Positions 59,555 through 64,000 of a DNA stretch of 64,000 bases are shown here, piece after piece. Origin of the DNA: Sphingomonas sp. (GTDB lineage Bacteria > Pseudomonadota > Alphaproteobacteria > Sphingomonadales > Sphingomonadaceae). The notes below the pieces were generated by a model that saw only the letters and a program-made list of their open reading frames with translations, was not told the origin of the DNA and did not search any database. The DNA is taken from NCBI GenBank assembly GCA_003248865.1, contig QFPK01000020.1, forward strand, positions 4,060 through 68,059, written 5' to 3'. The translations under genes and the position numbers were made by a program. Numbering within the stretch: position 1 is the first letter of the stretch; every line of letters begins with the position of its first letter.

Positions 59555-60488
59555 TTTCCACATCCAGCACCGGCTCGGGGAAAGCCGGGCGGCCGTGATC
59601 GAGAATTTCCGGCTGGTGGAAATGCACATCGCGCGCGACGGCGACGGGCTGTCGGCAGGCGCCCGCCTGCCGGGACGGCTCGCAACCAAATTGGGCACAC
59701 GCGGGATTGCGCAGGCCGCCGGAGAGGAACTGCTGGTCGAGCCCTGGCCTGCGGGCGCCACCGAAGGCGCGACCGTCACGCTGGAAGTTACACGGGCCGC
59801 ATGGCGCGAGCGCGGGCGGGATCGGCTGGCGAAGGCCCGCCCGTCCAACCTCGATCCCTGGCCGGCCCCAACGCTCGAATCGCAGCTGCATGCGCGCGGC
59901 CATGTTCTGAAGCCAGGCTGGCCCGCCGATGTGGCCGGCCAGTGGGAGGACGCGTTCGAGGCCGCGCAGCTGGGCCGGCTGCCGTTCGAATCGGGAAGCC
60001 TCGTGCTGGTGCCGACGCCTGCGTTCCTCGCCGTCGATGTGGACGGCCATGGACTGGCGCTGGCCACGCCCGCACTGAAGGCGCTGGCCCGCGCCATCCG
60101 TCTGTGGGGGCTGGGCGGCAGCATCGTCGTCGACCTCCCCACGGCCGACAGGGACCAGCGCACCCAAGCCGCCGAAGCCTTCGACCGCGCCATGGGCAAG
60201 CTGCCGTTCGAACGCACCGCCATCAACGGCTTCGGGCTGGTGCAGATCGTGCGCCCGCGCCCAGGCCCTTCCATCCTGGAACGAGCACAGCTTGATCGTG
60301 CGGGCACCGAGGCCGTGCAGTTGCTGGAAACAGCACTCGCCGATCCCGGCACGGCCCCGATGCGCCTGTCAGCACCCCCGCCCGCTATACGTTGGCTGGA
60401 AGCCCGCCCGCACCTGCTGGAAGAGCTGGCCCGCCGGACCCACCGCGACGTATCGCTGACCAGTGGAACAGCCAATGTCCAAGCCTGA
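59547..60488 (+). CDS. Shortened RNase E/G family ribonuclease
   Basis: The product is 313 residues from the ATG at 59547 (MADFHIQHRLGESRAAVIEN), against about 490 for RNase G. The recognisable part is the catalytic DNase-I-like region: FLAVDVDGHGLAL and SIVVDLPTADRDQR supply the two metal-binding aspartates. The S1 domain is reduced or missing and no CPxC zinc link is seen. Such short forms occur between maf and yacG in sphingomonads. It may process rRNA or tRNA, perhaps the tRNA-Phe encoded just downstream. Confidence 0.82.
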   Translation: MADFHIQHRLGESRAAVIENFRLVEMHIARDGDGLSAGARLPGRLATKLGTRGIAQAAGEELLVEPWPAGATEGATVTLEVTRAAWRERGRDRLAKARPSNLDPWPAPTLESQLHARGHVLKPGWPADVAGQWEDAFEAAQLGRLPFESGSLVLVPTPAFLAVDVDGHGLALATPALKALARAIRLWGLGGSIVVDLPTADRDQRTQAAEAFDRAMGKLPFERTAINGFGLVQIVRPRPGPSILERAQLDRAGTEAVQLLETALADPGTAPMRLSAPPPAIRWLEARPHLLEELARRTHRDVSLTSGTANVQA

Positions 60489-60639
60489 TCCCCGCTGCCC
60501 GGTCTGCCGCAAGCCGGCCGATCCCCGCCATGCGCCCTTCTGCTCCGAGGGCTGCCGCAACCGCGACCTGATCGCCTGGCTGGACGAACGCTATGTCGTC
60601 CCCGGCCGCCCGATCGGAGAAGATGAAGACCCCGGTTGA
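60475..60639 (+). CDS. yacG: DNA gyrase inhibitor / zinc-binding protein YacG
   Basis: The 54-residue protein overlaps the RNase gene by 14 bp. The zinc finger is complete: CPVC near the start (DPRCPVCRKP) and CSEGC (FCSEGCRNRDLIAWLDE) with the RDLxxWL segment that contacts GyrB. It ends in an acidic tail GEDEDPG. YacG binds gyrase and prevents DNA binding. Confidence 0.95.
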   Translation: MSKPDPRCPVCRKPADPRHAPFCSEGCRNRDLIAWLDERYVVPGRPIGEDEDPG

Positions 60640-60676
60640 CCGCCACCCAAAGTTCCGCCTATAGCGCGCCTCCCGT

Positions 60677-60752
60677 GCCTAGGTAGCTCAGTTGGTAGAG
60701 CATGCGATTGAAAATCGCAGTGTCGGCGGTTCGATCCCGTCCCTGGGCACCA
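60677..60752 (+). tRNA. tRNA-Phe (GAA)
   Basis: The 76-base cloverleaf has acceptor GCCTAGG/CCTGGGC (one T:G wobble), a D-arm with GCTCAGTTGGTAGAGC, an anticodon arm GCGAT-TGAAAAT-CGC with anticodon GAA, a T-arm with GGTTCGATCC and an encoded 3' CCA. Its 3' end is a common attachment site for integrases, and one follows 166 bp downstream. Confidence 0.98.
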
Positions 60753-60766
60753 TTTGTTCCTCCGAG

Positions 60767-60919
60767 GACGTCCGGCGACGTCCGAAAACCGGCTGAATTC
60801 AGTTACTTCCTGTGCTATGGTGGTCCGGTCAAATCCGGGCCAATCCGGCACCAATCGGGAACAAAGCTGGTATCCTTGATGGTATCGGACGCCCCTGATG
60901 GACAGGGACGATACCATCA
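60767..60919. promoter_or_regulatory. Phased repeats and inverted repeat between tRNA-Phe and the integrase
   Basis: Two GACGTCCG copies lie 10 bp apart (60767-60774, 60777-60784). Three AATCCGG-like copies lie 10-11 bp apart (60832-60838, 60842-60848, 60853-60859). A perfect 11-bp inverted repeat TGATGGTATCG/CGATACCATCA spans 60877-60887 and 60909-60919, its right arm touching the integrase start codon. The phased copies look like integrase arm-type sites; the inverted repeat looks like an operator for integrase control. Confidence 0.5.
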
Positions 60920-62148
60920 TGGGAAGACTGTTCGCCACGACCGTCGCCAACGCCAGGCCGAAGGACCGGGACTACAAGCTGTCCGACGGCAATGGCCTCT
61001 ACCTTCTGGTCAAGACCAGCGGCCGCAGGCTTTGGCGACTCAACTACCGTCATCTGGACAGGCAACGGACCCTCTCCTTCGGCGGATGGCCGGAGGTCAG
61101 TCTTTCCGACGCGCGCGGGCGGTGTGGCGAGGCGCGGCGCATGATTGCGGCCGGGCTCGATCCATCTCACGAGGCCAAACTCGCGGCTGCCCAGGAGAAG
61201 CTGTCCGAGGACACGAATTTCAGGCTGGTCGCCGAAGAATGGGTCGCCAAGAATGCGCGCGAGGGCATGGCCGAGATCACGCTGAGCAAGGTCCGCTGGC
61301 TGCTGGCCATGGCCTATCCGAAGCTCGCCAACCGGCCGGTTGCCAAGATCAGCGCTCAGGAAGTGCTGGCAGTGCTGCGCTCCGTCGAGGCATCAGGCCG
61401 CTATGAGAGCGCCCGCCGCATGCGCAGCGTTCTGAGCCGCGTCTTTCGCTATGCGATTGCCACCGCGCGCGCCGAGACCGATCCGGCGCGCGACCTGCGC
61501 GGCGCGCTGACCGTTCCCAAAGTGAAGCATCTCGCGGCGATCACGACGCAGAAGGGCGCCGCCGGCCTGATGCGGGCGATCGATGGCTACAGCGGCCATG
61601 CCATCACCCGCTACGCGCTGATTCTCTCGGCCCATTTGTTTGTGCGGCCCGGCGAGTTGCGCCACGCCGAATGGGACGAGTTCGACTTCGAGCGGAGGGT
61701 CTGGGCAATCCCGGCAGACAAGATGAAGATGCGCCGGGCCCACCGCGTCCCGCTGTCGAACCAGGCGTTCGATCTGTTCGAGGAGCTTCAGGAACTGACC
61801 GGCAGCGGTCGTTATTGCTTTCCCTCGTTCCGATCGCCGCGACGGCCGATGTCTGAGAATACGGTCAATGCAGCGCTTCGGGTGCTCGGCTTCAGACAGG
61901 GGGAGATGACCGCCCATGGCTTCCGCGCCATGGCCGCAACGCTCCTGAACGAATCGGGTCTCTTCAACCCGGATGCGATCGAGCGCCAGCTTGCGCACAT
62001 GGAGGCCAATGGCGTGCGCCGGGCTTACACCCGCGGGGAGTATTGGGACGAGCGGGTGCGCATGATGCAGCACTGGTCCGACCAACTCGATCAGCTTCGG
62101 GACGGGGCCACAGTGCTGAAGCCACTCTTTAGAGCAAGGCACCCCTAG
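60919..62148 (+). CDS. int: Tyrosine recombinase, P4-type integrase
   Basis: The product is 409 residues from the ATG at 60919 (MGRLFATTVANARPKDRDYK), 10 bases after AGGGA; an ATG at 60898 is possible but adds unusual residues. The N-terminal arm-binding DUF4102 domain (YKLSDGNGLYLLVKTSGRRLWRL) is followed by a SAM-like core-binding domain and the catalytic domain. Catalytic residues are visible: Arg in FVRPGELRHAEW, the HxxR box in TAHGFRAMAATLLNE, His in QLAHMEAN and the Tyr nucleophile in VRRAYTRGEYW. It catalyses integration and excision at tRNA-Phe. Confidence 0.93.
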   Translation: MGRLFATTVANARPKDRDYKLSDGNGLYLLVKTSGRRLWRLNYRHLDRQRTLSFGGWPEVSLSDARGRCGEARRMIAAGLDPSHEAKLAAAQEKLSEDTNFRLVAEEWVAKNAREGMAEITLSKVRWLLAMAYPKLANRPVAKISAQEVLAVLRSVEASGRYESARRMRSVLSRVFRYAIATARAETDPARDLRGALTVPKVKHLAAITTQKGAAGLMRAIDGYSGHAITRYALILSAHLFVRPGELRHAEWDEFDFERRVWAIPADKMKMRRAHRVPLSNQAFDLFEELQELTGSGRYCFPSFRSPRRPMSENTVNAALRVLGFRQGEMTAHGFRAMAATLLNESGLFNPDAIERQLAHMEANGVRRAYTRGEYWDERVRMMQHWSDQLDQLRDGATVLKPLFRARHP

Positions 62149-62443
62149 AAAGCCTGTTCGGCCATCCCCGGCCGGCGCCATCCGTAGGGACATCAGGCTC
62201 CGGGCGCGCCCCGAGGGCGACGCAAACGGTTCGGTGGCAAGCCCGTGCGGCCAGCAGACGGGCTTGCAATTCTGACCCTGCCATTTAGTCTGTCCCTGTG
62301 GTGCCAAGGGCGCCACCGAGGCGTGAGAACCTCGCTTGGGAGAAACGACGCCATGGCATCCGGCCGGGTGGCCGACGCGTATGTCCAAGCCGCTTGCGGC
62401 CAAAGGCGTCGGCGCATGTCTCAAGCATGTTCTCAACACTCTC
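62149..62443. other. Non-coding stretch with a strong hairpin, after the integrase
   Basis: No protein-like frame is seen. A perfect 10-bp stem, GCAAGCCCGT (62237-62246) and ACGGGCTTGC (62258-62267), has an 11-base loop and no T-tract, so it is not a normal terminator. Smaller stems follow (CGGCCGGGTGGCCG near 62360). A small structured RNA of the island is possible but cannot be named. Confidence 0.4.
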
Positions 62444-62454
62444 TAGCTGAGGTC

Positions 62455-62769
62455 CCCTCGTCTGGGGGCAACGCTGGCGACAACTACTTCATCATGGTTC
62501 GCCTGTTCTGGCAACGTCCTTGTGGTCGGTGTGGTCGGTGTCGATCAACCCGGGGTGCAACAGTCTCTCCGGGGTCATGCGACGGCTGTGGTGAGGCAGC
62601 CTTGTCACGGTCGCATGCCGCAAGGGGGTGGATTCGTATCGAAGGGTGGCGCTTCAACAACCGTAGCTCGGGGTCATCGCTGCCCCAAAGTTGAAAGCGA
62701 AGTCGCCGGTCCCTCCGCCTCCCGGGAGGATCGTACCGTCCATCGGACGGATGGGGTGAATAGGTGGGG
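62455..62769 (-). ncRNA. Candidate bridge RNA region of the IS110/IS1111 element
   Basis: The 315-bp 3' end of the element has no plausible reading frame but several stems: a nested one with CATGCGAC (62576-62583) pairing GTCGCATG (62610-62617) and GGCTG/CAGCC inside it; CCGTCC-ATC-GGACGG (62736-62750); and CCTCCCGGGAGG (62718-62729). A 9-bp tandem repeat (GTGGTCGGT twice) lies near 62522-62539. IS110-family elements encode a bispecific bridge RNA in a non-coding end, on the 3' side for the IS1111 group. Exact RNA ends cannot be set by eye. Confidence 0.45.
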
Positions 62770-63930
62770 TCAGACGTGCGCGGCCTGCATCATCTGGCGA
62801 TGCGGCTCGACCGTCTCTGTCTTGAACTGGAAGTGGGTGCCGTCGCGCCACATGCCGAACAGGATGATGGCCAGCTTGCGCGCGACCGCGATCCGCGCCT
62901 TGTTGAAGCCGATCTTCTTGGCAAGCCGCAGACCCCAGTCCTTCAAGGATGAGAACGTCTTGGTCGCCGACAGCATCACGGTGGCGGCGGTGACGAGGTG
63001 GGTGCGCGTCAGCCGGTTGCCCATCTTGCTGATCCGCCCATGCACCAAGCTCTCGCCCGACTGGTAGACGCGCGGGGTCAGCCCGAGATAGGCGGCGACG
63101 TCGTCGGCGCGGCGGAAGCGGCTCGGCTCCTCGATCGCGGTGAAGAACGACAGGGCGGTGATGGCGCCGATGCCGGGCACCGCCATGAAGCGCCGGCAGA
63201 TCGGGTTGGCGGCGGCCAGCGCCTCCAGCTCGGCCTCGATCCGGTCGGCATCGGCTTGGAGCCGCTCGCACAGGTCGAGCACCGGCACGATGCGCGGGCG
63301 CATGTTGATGCCGTCGCGGTCCTGGATCTGCAGCAGCTGCTCGACGACGCGGGTGCGGTAGGTGGCGGCCGACTTGGCACCGGCCTCGACCTGGCCTCCA
63401 TAGACGCGCAGCAGCCCGCGGATCATGTTCTCGTTGGCGACGCGCTGCTGCACCAGGCGATGACGCATGATGAGCTGGGCGCGCACCTCGTAGCAAGCCG
63501 CAGTCTTGACGTAGACCTCGGTCAGATAGTCGCGCCCGGTGCGGGTGATCTCGGCGATGCCGCGCGCGTCGTTGGTGTCGGTCTTGTTGCGCTTCAAGGA
63601 CAGCACGCGGTGCACCTGAAGCGCATCCATTACCGCCACCTGATAGCCGAGCCGGCGCAGGCCGCCCGACAGGTGCACCGACATGGCGCCCGTCTCCATG
63701 CCGACCGCCGCCACGTTGGAGGTGAAGTTCTTCGCCAGATAGCGTCCGATCTCGGTCGGGTGCGTCTTCATGGCGCACTGGTGGACGACCTTCCCGTCGC
63801 CATCGAGCACGCACACCGCGGTCGACTTCATACCCACATCGAGGCCGACCCAGACACGGCCCCGCGCCGGGTCCGCCTCCGCCGCCGCCCGCACCGCCAG
63901 GATCTCGGGGTTGCTGATCTTCTTGGTCAT
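62770..63930 (-). CDS. IS110 family transposase (DEDD RuvC-like plus Tnp domain)
   Basis: The 386-residue protein begins after GAGAGGAGA at an ATG at 63930. The RuvC-like N-domain carries the DEDD set: Asp in WVGLDVGMKSTAV, Glu in VGMETGAMS, and Asp residues in KRNKTDTNDARGIAEI. The C-terminal Tnp domain has the helix-hairpin VPGIGAITALSFF and the serine-containing YQSGESLVHGRISKMGN, where the Ser is the presumed nucleophile. These enzymes move the element by RNA-guided recombination. The frame is intact, so the element may be active. Confidence 0.95.
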   Translation of the reverse strand: MTKKISNPEILAVRAAAEADPARGRVWVGLDVGMKSTAVCVLDGDGKVVHQCAMKTHPTEIGRYLAKNFTSNVAAVGMETGAMSVHLSGGLRRLGYQVAVMDALQVHRVLSLKRNKTDTNDARGIAEITRTGRDYLTEVYVKTAACYEVRAQLIMRHRLVQQRVANENMIRGLLRVYGGQVEAGAKSAATYRTRVVEQLLQIQDRDGINMRPRIVPVLDLCERLQADADRIEAELEALAAANPICRRFMAVPGIGAITALSFFTAIEEPSRFRRADDVAAYLGLTPRVYQSGESLVHGRISKMGNRLTRTHLVTAATVMLSATKTFSSLKDWGLRLAKKIGFNKARIAVARKLAIILFGMWRDGTHFQFKTETVEPHRQMMQAAHV

Positions 63931-64000
63931 CGTGGCTCTCCTCTCACGACGCCATCGTGCACCCCCCGGACAGAGAAGACCTCAGCTAAACCACAACCGG

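Larger units (their letters stand above)
62444..63988 (-). mobile_element. IS110-family insertion sequence (IS1111-type) with subterminal inverted repeats
   Basis: The 11-bp sequence TAGCTGAGGTC at 62444-62454 recurs inverted at 63978-63988, and similarity continues inward (a T/C-rich stretch, then GGGGG). These repeats bracket one transposase gene on the minus strand with about 50 bp on its 5' side and 315 bp on its 3' side. Inverted repeats near the tips and a long 3' non-coding end fit the IS1111 group within IS110. Exact tips are uncertain by a few bases. Confidence 0.8.
60677..64000 (+). mobile_element. Left end of a genomic island integrated at tRNA-Phe (continues past window)
   Basis: tRNA-Phe, phased direct repeats, a P4-type tyrosine integrase reading away from the tRNA, and an IS110-family element follow in order. 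This is the usual layout of an island inserted into a tRNA 3' end. A second copy of the tRNA 3' end would mark the right border; none is present before 64000, so the island extends beyond the window. Confidence 0.7.

Noticed and set aside
62522..62539. Tandem 9-bp repeat as the start of a CRISPR array
   Set aside because: Only two adjacent copies with no spacers; it belongs to the non-coding end of the IS element. No CRISPR array is visible anywhere in the window.

Overview
The window is high-GC chromosomal DNA of an alphaproteobacterium, most likely a member of the Sphingomonadales. Supporting signs are the conserved run infA - DUF2332 - maf - short RNase E/G - yacG - tRNA-Phe, frequent GTG/TTG starts, a TonB receptor, a CYP153-like P450 and a sigma-54/PII/glutamine synthetase block. 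The assignment is inferred from gene content; no 16S rRNA gene is present.

Layout. 1-332: truncated primase-like gene at the left edge. 573-2590: comM and a DUF805 membrane protein. 3143-6475: P450, dicarboxylate symporter and a HAD phosphatase. 6736-20359: a hydroxyproline utilisation locus in two arms. The left arm (plus strand) holds a Tat-exported beta-L-arabinofuranosidase (GH127/146), a delta1-pyrroline-2-carboxylate reductase and a POT peptide transporter. The right arm holds an M24 prolidase-like peptidase and D-hydroxyproline dehydrogenase (minus strand), diverging from a deaminase of the DapA fold, 4-hydroxyproline epimerase, a GntR/FCD regulator and an APC permease. A 14-bp palindrome in the divergent promoter recurs with one mismatch upstream of the arabinofuranosidase, which ties both arms into one regulon. 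The set looks designed to deglycosylate, import and burn hydroxyproline-rich plant glycoproteins (extensin type).

Between the arms, at 11708-13769, lies a translationally coupled pair: a 247-residue protein that resembles bacterial gasdermins in layout, and a subtilisin-family protease with an intact catalytic triad and a helical-repeat tail. This is the best candidate for an undescribed defence or cell-death module in the window.

20360-60639 is mostly housekeeping: acnB, a beta-lactamase-fold hydrolase, rpoN-lptB, glnBA (with a textbook sigma-54 promoter), KefB-type antiporter, cysS (with an abrupt GC drop in its 3' third), cvpA, radA, DUF445, an RND efflux pair, a ModE-like/TonB receptor block, PHA depolymerase, GST, sirtuin, an orphan CdiI-type immunity protein, an amidohydrolase, dapB and the infA-yacG run. 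A parS-like site lies at 20412-20427. Many gene ends carry families of palindromic intergenic repeats whose stems covary.

60677-64000: tRNA-Phe followed by a tyrosine integrase, which opens a genomic island running past the right edge. It contains an IS110-family (IS1111-type) element with inverted repeats and a structured non-coding end that may encode its bridge RNA.
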